Shown here piece by piece: positions 1-9,634 of a stretch of 64,000 nt of DNA (positions are counted from its first letter, which is position 1; each line of letters opens with the position of its first letter). Source of the DNA: Candidatus Poseidonia sp. Lineage in GTDB: Archaea; Thermoplasmatota; Poseidoniia; Poseidoniales; Poseidoniaceae. The translations under genes and the position numbers were made by a program. The notes below the pieces were generated by a model, which did no database searches, was not told where the DNA came from, and was given only the letters and a program-made list of their open reading frames with translations. The stretch lies in assembly GCA_030829545.1 (NCBI GenBank), contig JAURAI010000003.1, positions 1 through 64,000 of the forward strand, written 5' to 3'.

Positions 1-231
1 AGGACCGCCAGGAGGACCACCGCTCTTCTTAGGACCGCCAGGAGGACCACCGCTCTTCTTAGGACCGCCAGGAGGACCGCCGCTCTTCTTAGGACCGCCA
101 GGAGGACCGCCGCTCTTCTTAGGACCGCCAGGAGGGCCGCCGCTCTTCTTCGGACCGGGAGGACCGCCGCTCTTCTTAGGACCGGGGGGACCGGCGCTCT
201 TCTTGGGACCGGGGGGGCCGCCGCTCTTCTT
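1..231 (-). repeat. In-frame coding tandem repeat: five 30-bp units (KKSGGPPGGP) then three 27-bp units (KKSGGPPGP / KKSAGPPGP)
   Basis: Units of aggaccgccaggaggaccRccgctcttctt at 1-150, then 27-bp units at 151-231; no spacers. Confidence 0.95.
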
Positions 232-1386
232 CGGACCGGGAGGGCCTGACCGAGATGGAGCGGGAGCTTGCTCTTCCTCTTCATCATCTTCAAACATAGC
301 GCCACAATGAGGGCACGTGGAATCGCTTTCTTTCACCAAACCGTCGCATATTTCGCATGCAAACATGTCTTCTTCTGGTTCTTCTTCACCGAGTTTCTCA
401 GTTTTCCCATCCTTCATTCGGAACATGGTGACCGCACATGAGAGGTCATATCCCTTGAGAGCCATTTCAGTTTGGATGGCATGTTCAAAGGCTTGGGTCA
501 AATCTTCGGGAGTGTCCAACACTCTTCCATCGTCGACATAGGTCACATTGACTTGAAATACATCGGATTCCAACTTGCACTGGGGGGCTTCAACGGCGAC
601 ACCACGTTTTCTGGCCACTCTTCGAATGGCTACTTCTGAGATTCTGCGTAGCAGGGCATCATTGGGTGCGTCGGCTTTGCTACCACCAAGTGCGCCTGCC
701 ATGATATCTGCAGCAGGGTTGGCCGAATCACCACCCCCTGCACGGAGATGTGCTGGGAGTTCTCCACCTCCAAGGTTCGCCAAGACATTTGAGGCAGGTG
801 ATTGATTCATCGAGAGCCATTGACTACGTCGCTCATCTTTGACTGCTCGCTCAGCTTCCGCCAATCGGTTGACCATGTCATCGGTTGGCGAATTAGCAGG
901 GTTGTGGGCAATTTTCGTCCCTCCTGGAGAAAGTGGAGAGACATTGCTGGTTGCAGGAAGTGCCCCGCTTGCGATGGATGGCCCTCGGGGGATGGTAGGC
1001 AAATCTGATGCAGGCGGCATGTTCGTGGGCTGAGGTTGAGGGGGAAATTGGTTATTTGGAGGATAGCCTCCGTGCAATGGTTGGTTGGGATATACGCCCG
1101 GTGGAAGGTTTTGTTGTTGTTGAAGCCCTTGTGCAATACCGTGCAACATTTCAGGGGGGACTTGCCCCATTTGGTTCATGTTGTGTTCTTGTTGCATTCG
1201 TTGGTCAGGCCCTGCGACGGGGTCGAAGGTACGTGGCTGCTGAGGGAAAGGTGGAAGGTTTTGAGGAATGTTTTGAGGGGGATTCGGCTGGAAGCCTCCG
1301 GCAACTGAATTATCTTGCCTTGCGCCACATTCCGGGCAGAACATACTGTCCGCTGGAATGACTTCTCCACAAGAACCGCAATTCAT
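1..1386 (-). CDS. Zinc-ribbon protein with Pro/Gln-rich linker, second CxxC...CPHC zinc ribbon and C-terminal KKSGGPPGGP/KKSGGPPGP tandem repeat; runs off the left edge
   Basis: Not in ORF track (no stop inside window). Reverse reading from ATG at 1386: MNCGSCGEVIPADSMFCPECGARQDNSVAGGFQPN... ...DMFACEICDGLVKESDSTCPHCGAMFEDDEEEEQAPAPSRSGPPGPKKSGGPPGPKKSAGPPGP..., open to base 1. Confidence 0.85.
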   Translation of the reverse strand, partial: MNCGSCGEVIPADSMFCPECGARQDNSVAGGFQPNPPQNIPQNLPPFPQQPRTFDPVAGPDQRMQQEHNMNQMGQVPPEMLHGIAQGLQQQQNLPPGVYPNQPLHGGYPPNNQFPPQPQPTNMPPASDLPTIPRGPSIASGALPATSNVSPLSPGGTKIAHNPANSPTDDMVNRLAEAERAVKDERRSQWLSMNQSPASNVLANLGGGELPAHLRAGGGDSANPAADIMAGALGGSKADAPNDALLRRISEVAIRRVARKRGVAVEAPQCKLESDVFQVNVTYVDDGRVLDTPEDLTQAFEHAIQTEMALKGYDLSCAVTMFRMKDGKTEKLGEEEPEEDMFACEICDGLVKESDSTCPHCGAMFEDDEEEEQAPAPSRSGPPGPKKSGGPPGPKKSAGPPGPKKSGGPPGPKKSGGPPGGPKKSGGPPGGPKKSGGPPGGPKKSGGPPGGPKKSGGPPGGP

Positions 1387-1547
1387 GGTGCCCTCTCCTG
1401 TAAGATACGCTTGGGTCACCCTTCCTAAAGCATTGTGTTAAAAAGCCATCAATTCTTACCACATCAGAGGAGATATTGCTTGGCAACAAAGACTTGACAC
1501 ATATCTTGATGGAGAGGAGGAATCTGGCGAAGACTGGAGGCCTTCGT

Positions 1548-2564
1548 ATGCCTGTACTCATGAATGCAGAAATTGATGGATTGCTTGAGCGTACATCACG
1601 CTCCTTCTACCCGACCCTGAAATATCTGCCAAAGAAAATTAGGGGACAAATCGGCCTGCTGTATCTGCTCGCCCGTGTTGCAGACACCATTGCAGATTCA
1701 AAGCACGGTGAGACTCAAGTGCTTCTGGACCTTCTGAGCGATTACAACGACGTTGCTCAAGGGCGATCTGAATCACTTCCCGACTTTACTCAAATAGCAG
1801 AGATTCAAACCAATCCACATGAATCTGAACTGCTTCGAAATGTGGAGCCCGTGATAGCAGGACTGCAGGATTATGACGCCGAAGATCAACAACGGATACT
1901 CGAATGCCTTGATGTGATTGTTGGCGGTCAAACGCTTGACCTCCAACGGTTCGGAACTGCGAAAGAAGGAGGCAATATCTCCGCACTATCAAACGAAGAA
2001 GAACTGGACGACTACGCCTTTAGGGTGGCGGGTTGTGTCGGTGTATTTTGGACAAAAATGTCACTTGCCCACTTGATGACACTCCCTCCCGAAAAAGAGA
2101 ACATGTTCATGGAAAACGGGATTCGTTTTGGCAAAGCCCTTCAAATGATCAACATTCTAAGAGACATCCCCGAAGACCTTCGATTTGGCCGTTGCTACAT
2201 TCCACTCAGCTCCTTAGAAGAGCATCATCTTGAGCCAACGAGCCTTCTTGACGAGGAAAACCTCGAGGCTTTTCGTCCTCTTTACGATTCATACCTTGAC
2301 CTCACGAATGAGCATCTCGAAGCCGCAACCGATTATATTCGAATGATTCCTGAGGGCCAATTTCGTCTCAAGGCTTCGGTGATGCTCCCCGTCCTTATCG
2401 GCCAACGCACTGTTACGCTGCTGCGAACAGGGAATATACTGAACTCAGATGAACGCATCAAGGTGACCCGAGATGAAATTAAATCCTACGCAAGAAAGTT
2501 GCTTCGAGCCCTTGTCATACCTGGTGGAGTACGAAGGTTACTGGAAAAGAACAAAGACCGTTAA
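1548..2564 (+). CDS. Squalene/phytoene synthase family, most like bacterial-type squalene synthase (farnesyl-diphosphate farnesyltransferase)
   Basis: SRSFYPTLKYLPKKIRGQIGLLYLLARVADTIADS and INILRDIPEDLRFGRCYIP; Asp-rich motifs of the family. ATG at 1548 preferred to the TTG at 1476. Confidence 0.85.
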   Translation: MPVLMNAEIDGLLERTSRSFYPTLKYLPKKIRGQIGLLYLLARVADTIADSKHGETQVLLDLLSDYNDVAQGRSESLPDFTQIAEIQTNPHESELLRNVEPVIAGLQDYDAEDQQRILECLDVIVGGQTLDLQRFGTAKEGGNISALSNEEELDDYAFRVAGCVGVFWTKMSLAHLMTLPPEKENMFMENGIRFGKALQMINILRDIPEDLRFGRCYIPLSSLEEHHLEPTSLLDEENLEAFRPLYDSYLDLTNEHLEAATDYIRMIPEGQFRLKASVMLPVLIGQRTVTLLRTGNILNSDERIKVTRDEIKSYARKLLRALVIPGGVRRLLEKNKDR

Positions 2565-2688
2565 TTTCATTCTATAGAAATTAAATAGTAAGTGATTTAT
2601 TGCTTACATTATCCGAAGGAATACCTTTCCATTCGCACTTACGAAGGGAGGTCTCTTAAACAAGGGACGCGAGGGATTGTCGGATAGG

Positions 2689-3987
2689 ATGTTGGAACGC
2701 CGCAAACCACTCGACCTTCTGTTCCCTCTCAAGGGGAACGCCTCATCCCGCTCGGAAGAGGAAGATGTTCGGCCTCCAACCACACTTGAACGTCTCCGAG
2801 CAGGTGTCACACTCGCTCGAGATGCGGTGAAGGCTGTCAGTGTTACGGCCATGGAAGCCCTCAGAGAAGGTGCATCATTTATCGGGATTGTTGGTGAGAC
2901 CAATGAACTGGTTGATCCCTTCGAGTATCTTGACGCACCGATTTGGTCCGAACACCCTCCGGCTGAATTGTACAAGTTAGCCTACCGGTACTGCGAAGAA
3001 CTCACACGACGAGAGGCTGGCAATTTTTATCATTCGTTCAAGTACTTGCCCGATGAACAGCGCATGGCCATGTGTGCCATCTATGCCTTCTGTCGACGAG
3101 CAGACGACATCGCCGACGGTGATTGGGCAGACCGATTCCCCGGTAGTAAAGGCGAGATGGACCCTGAGGCAGTGACCTACCGCAACAAATTGGAATCGCT
3201 TCAAAACCGAGGCACCATTCTCGATGAAGAAGCCTACCACAATAAAATCACACAATTGTTCTTCTTCCGCAAGAAGCTCTCAACCTGTTACAGCGATGTC
3301 TATTCCACTGACCCTGTCTTCTTGGCACTCAAAGACACTGTTGACCGATATGGAATCCAGCGCGATGTCTTTGACGACCTCATTTCTGGCATGGAAGATG
3401 ACCTCTACAACAACCGGTATCGAAGTTTTGACGAACTGTACGTATACTGCTACAGGGTCGCTTCTGTGGTTGGATTAATGTGCATCGAAGTCTATGGATA
3501 CGACGACCCAAGGGCGAAGAAATTTGCAGAGTCATGGGGCATCTTCATGCAATTAACCAATGTCTTGAGAGATGTTGGCGAAGATATCCAACGTGACCGT
3601 GTCTATCTTCCCCTTGATGAACTTGAACGTAATGAAATGCGTGAGGAAGAACTGAACGGTCGAATCGTACTGAACAAACATTGGGAACCTTATGTCCGCC
3701 AATATGCTGCACGAGCGCGCACCTATCTCGAAGAGGCACGGGCGCTTCTTCCACTCTTGCCTCGTCGTACACGGTATTCTCCAGCCGCCATGATCGCTTT
3801 TTATGACAAAATTTTGCGGCAAATCGAAAAACAGCAAGGCGATGTGTTCACTCGTCGTGTGAAACTGAACAAAATTCAGAAAATTTCTCTTGCAGCTGCA
3901 GTGTATTTGCGTCATCGATTCCTTCCCGCATTCCTTGACCCTGTATGGGGCGCTCTTGCCAAGGTTGGAATTCTTCCTGCTGTTTGA
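2689..3987 (+). CDS. Phytoene/squalene synthase family protein (CrtB/HpnD-like) with ~90-aa N-terminal extension
   Basis: FYHSFKYLPDEQRMAMCAIYAFCRRADDIADGDW; LTNVLRDVGEDIQRDRVYLPLDEL. Confidence 0.85.
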   Translation: MLERRKPLDLLFPLKGNASSRSEEEDVRPPTTLERLRAGVTLARDAVKAVSVTAMEALREGASFIGIVGETNELVDPFEYLDAPIWSEHPPAELYKLAYRYCEELTRREAGNFYHSFKYLPDEQRMAMCAIYAFCRRADDIADGDWADRFPGSKGEMDPEAVTYRNKLESLQNRGTILDEEAYHNKITQLFFFRKKLSTCYSDVYSTDPVFLALKDTVDRYGIQRDVFDDLISGMEDDLYNNRYRSFDELYVYCYRVASVVGLMCIEVYGYDDPRAKKFAESWGIFMQLTNVLRDVGEDIQRDRVYLPLDELERNEMREEELNGRIVLNKHWEPYVRQYAARARTYLEEARALLPLLPRRTRYSPAAMIAFYDKILRQIEKQQGDVFTRRVKLNKIQKISLAAAVYLRHRFLPAFLDPVWGALAKVGILPAV

Positions 3988-4032
3988 AGGCCCTTCACAT
4001 CATCTTATATGCCCTGTATCATTCGTGGATTT

Positions 4033-4380
4033 ATGTCCATCATCGATGCATACAACGAAGCCTGGAGAAACGGAAATATTGAAGCTCTAACTGAGATTCT
4101 TCACGACGATTTTGAATTCAATCCGCATGTTGGTGGAGTTGTGATGGGAAAGTCCGATATCATCGCTTTTGCGCAAATGGGAGCAGTCACTCCAGAAAAC
4201 CAACGCACCCTCTTTGAGAACAGCGAGGTCGGAGTAGCTCATTCAATCGCACATTTTGCAAACGGGTCAACCTCGGAGGCAGTTCTTTCCTTCCTTCGGT
4301 TCAAAGATGGGAAAATCCTTTCCATGGAAACGGGTGCAACACCACTTTCCGATGACTACAAACTCGTCGGAACTGATTGA
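4033..4380 (+). CDS. SnoaL/NTF2-like small protein
   Basis: MSIIDAYNEAWRNGNIEALTEILHDDFEFNPHVGGVVMGKSDIIAF; TATA-like ttatatg at ~4001 argues for start at 4033 rather than 4009. Confidence 0.6.
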   Translation: MSIIDAYNEAWRNGNIEALTEILHDDFEFNPHVGGVVMGKSDIIAFAQMGAVTPENQRTLFENSEVGVAHSIAHFANGSTSEAVLSFLRFKDGKILSMETGATPLSDDYKLVGTD

Positions 4381-4420
4381 GGATAATCGCCTTTTCCAAA
4401 GGCAAGTAAATCAAACAGTC

Positions 4421-5596
4421 TTAGGCGTTGCGAGTGAAAGCTTGGATACCTGTAATGTAGCGTCCGAGAATCAAATTATGGATGTCGTGTGTGCCCTCAT
4501 AGGTTTTCACCGATTCCAGGTTTGCCATGTGACGCATCACAGGGTACTCATCCAGAATACCATTGGCCCCGTGTATGTCTCGAGAGACCCGTGCGATTTC
4601 AAGTGCGATATCGACGTTGTTCATCTTTGCAAGTGATATCTGTTCGGGGAACCATGTTCCATCATCTTTCTTTTTACCGAGATGGTATGCAAGGAGTTGT
4701 CCTTTCGTAATTTCACGCAGCATCCATGCGAGTTTGTTTTGAATCAATTGATAGGATGCAATGGGATGGTCAAATTGGATTCTTGACAGGGAGTAGGTTT
4801 TGGCACTGTGGAAACAGGCCATAGCAGAACCAAGGACGCCCCATGAAATTCCATAGCGTGCATTGTTTAAGCACGAAAATGGACCACGCAGACCCTTGAC
4901 TCCTGGAAGGATACGGTCCTTTGGAATCTTACAGTCTTGGAAGACAAGTTCACTTGTTACACTGGCTTTGAGCGAATGCTTCCCTTTCATCTCTGGAGCA
5001 AAGAAGCCTTCGTCATCCTTTTCGACAATGAAACCACGAATGACGCCGTCTAATTTTGCCCAAACAACGGCAACTTGTGCAATGGTTCCGTTCGTGATCC
5101 ACATCTTGGCCCCGTTGAGCAGGTAGTGATCTCCCTTGTCTTCGGCCTTCGTGACCATGTCACCAGGATTGGAACCGTAGTCAGGCTCGGTAAGGCCGAA
5201 GCAACCGACCCATTCCCCTGATGCCATTTTTGGAAGATACTTTTCTTTTTGCTCCTCCGTACCGAAATCCCAAATTGGATACATGGCAAGGGAGCCTTGG
5301 ACGGAGGCAAAGGAGCGCAATCCACTGTCGCCACGCTCTAATTCTTGGCAAATCAAACCATAGGCAACATAGGACAATCCCGGGCAGCCATAGCCCTTGA
5401 GCGGAGCACCTAGAACACCCATCTCACCGAGAGCGACGCGCCATTCATCGTAGAATACACCATCTTCACAGGCTTGTTCAATTTTAGGAATAACGGCCTC
5501 GTCAACCCACTCACGAACCATGTCTCGAATCATGATTTCTTCTTCTGTCAAGAGACTTTCAATATCGTAGAAATCAAGACCTTCAAACGGTTCCAT
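4421..5596 (-). CDS. Acyl-CoA dehydrogenase (glutaryl-CoA dehydrogenase-like)
   Basis: Full-length family pattern: GCFGLTEPDYGSNPGDM, MWITNG, ARYGISWGVLGSAMAC, YEGTHDIHNLILGR. Confidence 0.85.
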   Translation of the reverse strand: MEPFEGLDFYDIESLLTEEEIMIRDMVREWVDEAVIPKIEQACEDGVFYDEWRVALGEMGVLGAPLKGYGCPGLSYVAYGLICQELERGDSGLRSFASVQGSLAMYPIWDFGTEEQKEKYLPKMASGEWVGCFGLTEPDYGSNPGDMVTKAEDKGDHYLLNGAKMWITNGTIAQVAVVWAKLDGVIRGFIVEKDDEGFFAPEMKGKHSLKASVTSELVFQDCKIPKDRILPGVKGLRGPFSCLNNARYGISWGVLGSAMACFHSAKTYSLSRIQFDHPIASYQLIQNKLAWMLREITKGQLLAYHLGKKKDDGTWFPEQISLAKMNNVDIALEIARVSRDIHGANGILDEYPVMRHMANLESVKTYEGTHDIHNLILGRYITGIQAFTRNA

Positions 5597-5668
5597 GGGC
5601 TTCCCTCATGTGGATGTCTTCGCCCGTGCTTCATCAACATAACTCTTGGGCCACAGGAAATCTAGAAC

Positions 5669-6865
5669 TCATTTGCCTTTGAATCGCCATTGATTGTATT
5701 TCTTTTGCAACCAAGGACTGTTCATGTAAATCAGTCCTATAATGACACCGGGAACCGAGATAGCCACTGCGCCGAGAACGAGGATGGTCATGATACCAGC
5801 TTCAACTTCTTCAACAAGTGGCGAGAAGGCGACGATGTTTCCGAACTCGGTGACCATGTACCCGTTGTTTGTACTCGTCTCCCAAACCACTGCGAGGGTT
5901 CGTCCTGCAATGATTTCGTCCCAGGCGGCGGCGTCCTCGGCAAGAAGAACGGTGTAGGCTTTGTTGAGCAGAGGGTTATGGCGAACGATGCTCATCGGCG
6001 CCATCTTGACCAACGTTGTACCGCTATGACCCGTATCTACACCGATTTGTTCGCCTGAGGGCAGGTCAAAAATCAGCGTTTCTTCAGCCTTTGACTGACT
6101 TGCATCGATGGTATTGATTCGAATCGCTTTGCTTTTCAATCCGCTGGCGAAGCCGACGCATTCGTTGAGAGTCGGGTCTGCACAATCCATGCCGACCCAT
6201 GTTTCACCCGATGTTTGGGCGATCCAAGTGACCGCATGACCTTGGTCAATAACGGCGATGCCTTCGTCGATGGTCGTCATGAAACAGACGTTGTAATTAC
6301 GGTGGCAATCCATGTCGGTGATTTCACTGACACCGTTGTTACCAAGCGCTTCGAAGCCCGTATGTTCGGCGAATTTCCACAATGAACCATCCTCAGCACC
6401 CACATAGGCAAAGTCGCCAGCAGGGCGCCAAGCGACGGCTGTGAGATTTTTCCCAAACACCGCAAAGGTTCCGTTAACGTTGGTTACCCCGTGGTCATAC
6501 GAGTCGTAGCGCATAGCAAGACCGTCGTCACCGACCAAAAGGGCGGTATTGCCGCGTGGATGCCAGTCAATATGGTGGATGGTTGAAGACCGCCCCGTCA
6601 ATAATTCTACATCCATTTCTCGATTGTCTGCCTCATCTGCTGACAGCAGGCGTGCGTAACCGTCCATACCTGCGATCAGAACATCCATCCCATCAGGTGA
6701 AACGGCTCCCGTCCTGATGCCTAAATCACGTTCCGCAAGAACGCCTCCATCTCTCAATTCAATGCGCGTTACCAGGTCGGCAGAAACAGACGGAAGAAGC
6801 ATGAGAGTGATGCAAACCATGGCCATAAGCACGCGTCGCATTGATTCCGCCACCGAACTCTGCAT
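5669..6865 (-). CDS. Secreted/membrane beta-propeller (WD40-like) protein with N-terminal signal and C-terminal TM helix
   Basis: MQSSVAESMRRVLMAMVCITLMLLPSVSA signal; repeats like HIDWHPRGNTALLVGDDGLAMRYD; C-terminal GIMTILVLGAVAISVPGVIIGLIY. Confidence 0.6.
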   Translation of the reverse strand: MQSSVAESMRRVLMAMVCITLMLLPSVSADLVTRIELRDGGVLAERDLGIRTGAVSPDGMDVLIAGMDGYARLLSADEADNREMDVELLTGRSSTIHHIDWHPRGNTALLVGDDGLAMRYDSYDHGVTNVNGTFAVFGKNLTAVAWRPAGDFAYVGAEDGSLWKFAEHTGFEALGNNGVSEITDMDCHRNYNVCFMTTIDEGIAVIDQGHAVTWIAQTSGETWVGMDCADPTLNECVGFASGLKSKAIRINTIDASQSKAEETLIFDLPSGEQIGVDTGHSGTTLVKMAPMSIVRHNPLLNKAYTVLLAEDAAAWDEIIAGRTLAVVWETSTNNGYMVTEFGNIVAFSPLVEEVEAGIMTILVLGAVAISVPGVIIGLIYMNSPWLQKKYNQWRFKGK

Positions 6866-6903
6866 GAAAACCCCTCCCCTCAGAACCTCTCGCTTTGATT
6901 GCG

Positions 6904-7470
6904 ATGAACGGTGAGCCTTATGGGGCGAAGTCGGCTGCCCCAAGCATGGAGCGATTTGCTGTAAAACGAGGCCTTGTGAAATCTACGGGTGGAAATGCTG
7001 GATTGGCGAAATTAGCGACCACCTATTTTGAAAACATCAACGTTGATTCTGAGGGCGTATTTACCGGCTCCTATGGACTGCTTGTCCAAGTTCAAGGATC
7101 GTATGATAGCGCAGGAAAATTGGCTGTTGAAGTCGAACAAATGAAAGGTGACGCTTTGGGTGAATTCCTCGAAAGCGACGGTGGTCGAGAGAAAGCAATG
7201 GAATCACGACGTCGTTGGTCCTCCTTCCTTGACGAAGCAACGGGATACAACGCCAAACAGCGCGGAGACAAAGCGAAGGAAGAAGCAAAGAAATTCTCCA
7301 AGGCTAAATCTGCGATCAAGATGGCTCATAAGTCAATGCAATTGATTTCAGGCCTCGACGAAAGCGTGATTGCAAAAGCCAACGAACTCATCCAAGCCCT
7401 CGAAGAAAAAATTGAGGCAGGAGAACCACCTTCTGAAACGCAGGTGAAAAAGCTCAACGATTTATTCTGA
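6904..7470 (+). CDS. Conserved hypothetical protein (possibly DUF5611-like N-terminus, charged helical C-terminus)
   Basis: MERFAVKRGLVKSTGGNAGLAKLATTYFENINVDSEGVFTGSYGLLVQVQGSYDSAGKLAVEV. Start is ambiguous (6895/6904/6949). Confidence 0.5.
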   Translation: MNGEPYGAKSAAPSMERFAVKRGLVKSTGGNAGLAKLATTYFENINVDSEGVFTGSYGLLVQVQGSYDSAGKLAVEVEQMKGDALGEFLESDGGREKAMESRRRWSSFLDEATGYNAKQRGDKAKEEAKKFSKAKSAIKMAHKSMQLISGLDESVIAKANELIQALEEKIEAGEPPSETQVKKLNDLF

Positions 7471-7479
7471 GGAACACCT

Positions 7480-8625
7480 ATGTCATCAACACAGGATATC
7501 ACTGCGTTGATGGAGGCTACCGACGGCGTGAGCAATCTAAACGAGATGCAAAGACAGCGCCTTGAAGCCATGATTGGTACGGTGCAAGAAGTCGTTGGAA
7601 TGGACCACCTCGTCCATTGCCTCGAGAATGGCACATCCCATTCAGGCAACGATGTCATTCAGTGCTATGTTGGCTTTGAACCGAGCGGAAAGGCCCACAT
7701 CGGTTGGAAGGTCTTGTCTCTGCAACTTCGCCGAATGTTGGACGCTGGAGCCAATGTCATGATTTTCCTCGCTGATTGGCACGCATGGGTAAACGACAAA
7801 TTCAACGGAAATATGGATGCAATTCAGCGAACTGCCGAATACATGGAAGATACATTTCGTGCATTGCTTCACCACCCACCAGAAGGAGAAGGTGCTGGGG
7901 AGTTGCAATTCAAGTGGGCCTCCGAATTGATGGAGTCGGGTGATTACTGGGCCCGAGTGCTCCGCTGCTCAAAGGGTGCCACGCTCGCTATGGTTCGCAA
8001 AACCTTCACCATCATGGGTCGTGATGAGGCATCATCAGACCATGACCTTTCCAAATTCTATTACCCTGCCATGCAAGCATCTGATATCTTCGAAATGGAC
8101 ATTGACGTAGCCTTGGGCGGCATGGATCAGCGTAAAGCACACATGTTCATGCGTGACGTTGCCTCAAAGTATGGGTGGCCAAAGGCGACATGTCTGCATA
8201 CACCGATCATCTCTTCGCTCAAAGCGTCGGGAAGCAGAATGGAATCTTTTGACCATAAGATGTCAAAATCTGACCCCGGCGGTGCCCTTTTACTGCATGA
8301 TACACATGAACATATCCGGAAAAAGATGAGGAAGGCCTACATCTCTCCCGATGATGAACAATCGCCTGTTTACGAACTCGCTGAGCATATCGTGCTCGCC
8401 GAATTTGGGGAAATTTGTGTGACGCCAGACCCACGTTTTGGTGAGCCAAGTGTTTGGACCTCCCTCGACGACTTCCGTGCTGCAGTCATGGACGGAAGCC
8501 TCCATCCTCTTGATGCGAAATTTGGAGTTGCGGACGGGTTGGCCAAAGGCCTCGAGTCGGTTCATGCTCACTTTTCAGAACACCCAGATAAGCTGGACAT
8601 CGTTACTGAATTGATGAATTCATGA
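7480..8625 (+). CDS. tyrS: Tyrosyl-tRNA synthetase
   Basis: YVGFEPSGKAHIGWKVLSLQLRRMLDAGANVMIFLADWHAWVN; DHKMSKSDPGGALLL. Confidence 0.9.
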   Translation: MSSTQDITALMEATDGVSNLNEMQRQRLEAMIGTVQEVVGMDHLVHCLENGTSHSGNDVIQCYVGFEPSGKAHIGWKVLSLQLRRMLDAGANVMIFLADWHAWVNDKFNGNMDAIQRTAEYMEDTFRALLHHPPEGEGAGELQFKWASELMESGDYWARVLRCSKGATLAMVRKTFTIMGRDEASSDHDLSKFYYPAMQASDIFEMDIDVALGGMDQRKAHMFMRDVASKYGWPKATCLHTPIISSLKASGSRMESFDHKMSKSDPGGALLLHDTHEHIRKKMRKAYISPDDEQSPVYELAEHIVLAEFGEICVTPDPRFGEPSVWTSLDDFRAAVMDGSLHPLDAKFGVADGLAKGLESVHAHFSEHPDKLDIVTELMNS

Positions 8626-8631
8626 AGAAAG

Positions 8632-9483
8632 TCATTCGCTGATGGGTAATTCTTCCACGCTCAAGACATCAATGGACAAGACGCGACGGGTATCCTTGCT
8701 GAAATTACGGCTTGGAATCGGCTGAACACGAACGATGCCGTTCACGCGCACGTAAGCCGGTGCAGTCAAATCGCCAACTAGATCATCACTCACGGTACCA
8801 ATAATTTCGTTTTTTGCTGAACAGTGAATCAGATGGTGGTCCTTGTTATAGGTGATTTGACGCATGCTGATGTCTTGTATATCCTCATATTTGCATTCCT
8901 CAAGAATCATTTTGAAATTCGGACGTGGCGAAAATAGACCCCATGGAACCTCATCATCTCTCATGTAATCTACCGCTTTGAGCAGACAAGGTCGGCACGT
9001 AGACGGGCTTTCTCGCTCGCGTGCACGACGCTGCATTTTCACGACACCCGTGCCACAGTCTTTGCATTCATAGACTGCTTTTTTCAGCCACCCGTACGGA
9101 TGGCTGATATCATTCAATTTGACATCAAGACATACCAAATAATTGCGGTCCCTCATGCGGAGATCATCGACCTGTCTGAGATATTCATCTCCAAACTCGA
9201 TGACGCGTATGACCGGACGCATTCGTACGCCGTATTTGTCAAATTGCTCTTGAAGAACCTGCGTCCCTAGTTGGAGCGTATGGGTTGGGTTTTCGTGGAA
9301 TTCAAGCCCGAGAATCCCTTCCTTTGTAATCAGTGACTGGTGGATGGTGAATCCAAATACCGCATCCGAGGTTCCTTTCAGGTGTTTGATATCGTCGACG
9401 TAATTCGAAGTGATCAGTGTATTCCAACAAGCAAGGACTTGCTGGTCTGTTTCTGTGGGGGCAACTTCATCCTTTGGCGACAT
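8632..9483 (-). CDS. MCM N-terminal-domain-like protein (zinc finger/OB fold) without AAA+ ATPase domain
   Basis: YECKDCGTGVVKMQRRARERESPSTCRPC zinc motif and IIGTVSDDLVGDLTAPAYVRVNGIVRVQPI OB-like strand pattern, then the ORF ends. Start at MSPKDEV (9483). Confidence 0.55.
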   Translation of the reverse strand: MSPKDEVAPTETDQQVLACWNTLITSNYVDDIKHLKGTSDAVFGFTIHQSLITKEGILGLEFHENPTHTLQLGTQVLQEQFDKYGVRMRPVIRVIEFGDEYLRQVDDLRMRDRNYLVCLDVKLNDISHPYGWLKKAVYECKDCGTGVVKMQRRARERESPSTCRPCLLKAVDYMRDDEVPWGLFSPRPNFKMILEECKYEDIQDISMRQITYNKDHHLIHCSAKNEIIGTVSDDLVGDLTAPAYVRVNGIVRVQPIPSRNFSKDTRRVLSIDVLSVEELPISE

Positions 9484-9634
9484 GGAATTCTCCCGCTGGT
9501 TGGACGGTTCATAAACATGACCGTTATGACGGTTTCTTGGCATCACAGCCTGGTGGTTTCGGCCATATGATGAAGTGACAAGGTTCATGAATCGAAGGGC
9601 GGTGGTTGGGTTTACTACAACGGAGTTGCTATTC

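Noticed and set aside
1-240. Possible CRISPR array because of regular 30-bp repeats
   Set aside because: Units are head-to-tail without spacers and translate as an in-frame KKSGGPPGGP repeat; no cas genes.
317-1370. Several short ORFs on both strands (317..541, 575..805, 807..1136, 1008..1361 and others)
   Set aside because: All overlap the zinc-ribbon CDS in other frames and have no recognisable family signal.
2581-2604. Short inverted repeat gtaag...cttac as a terminator
   Set aside because: Only 5 bp of stem and common by chance.
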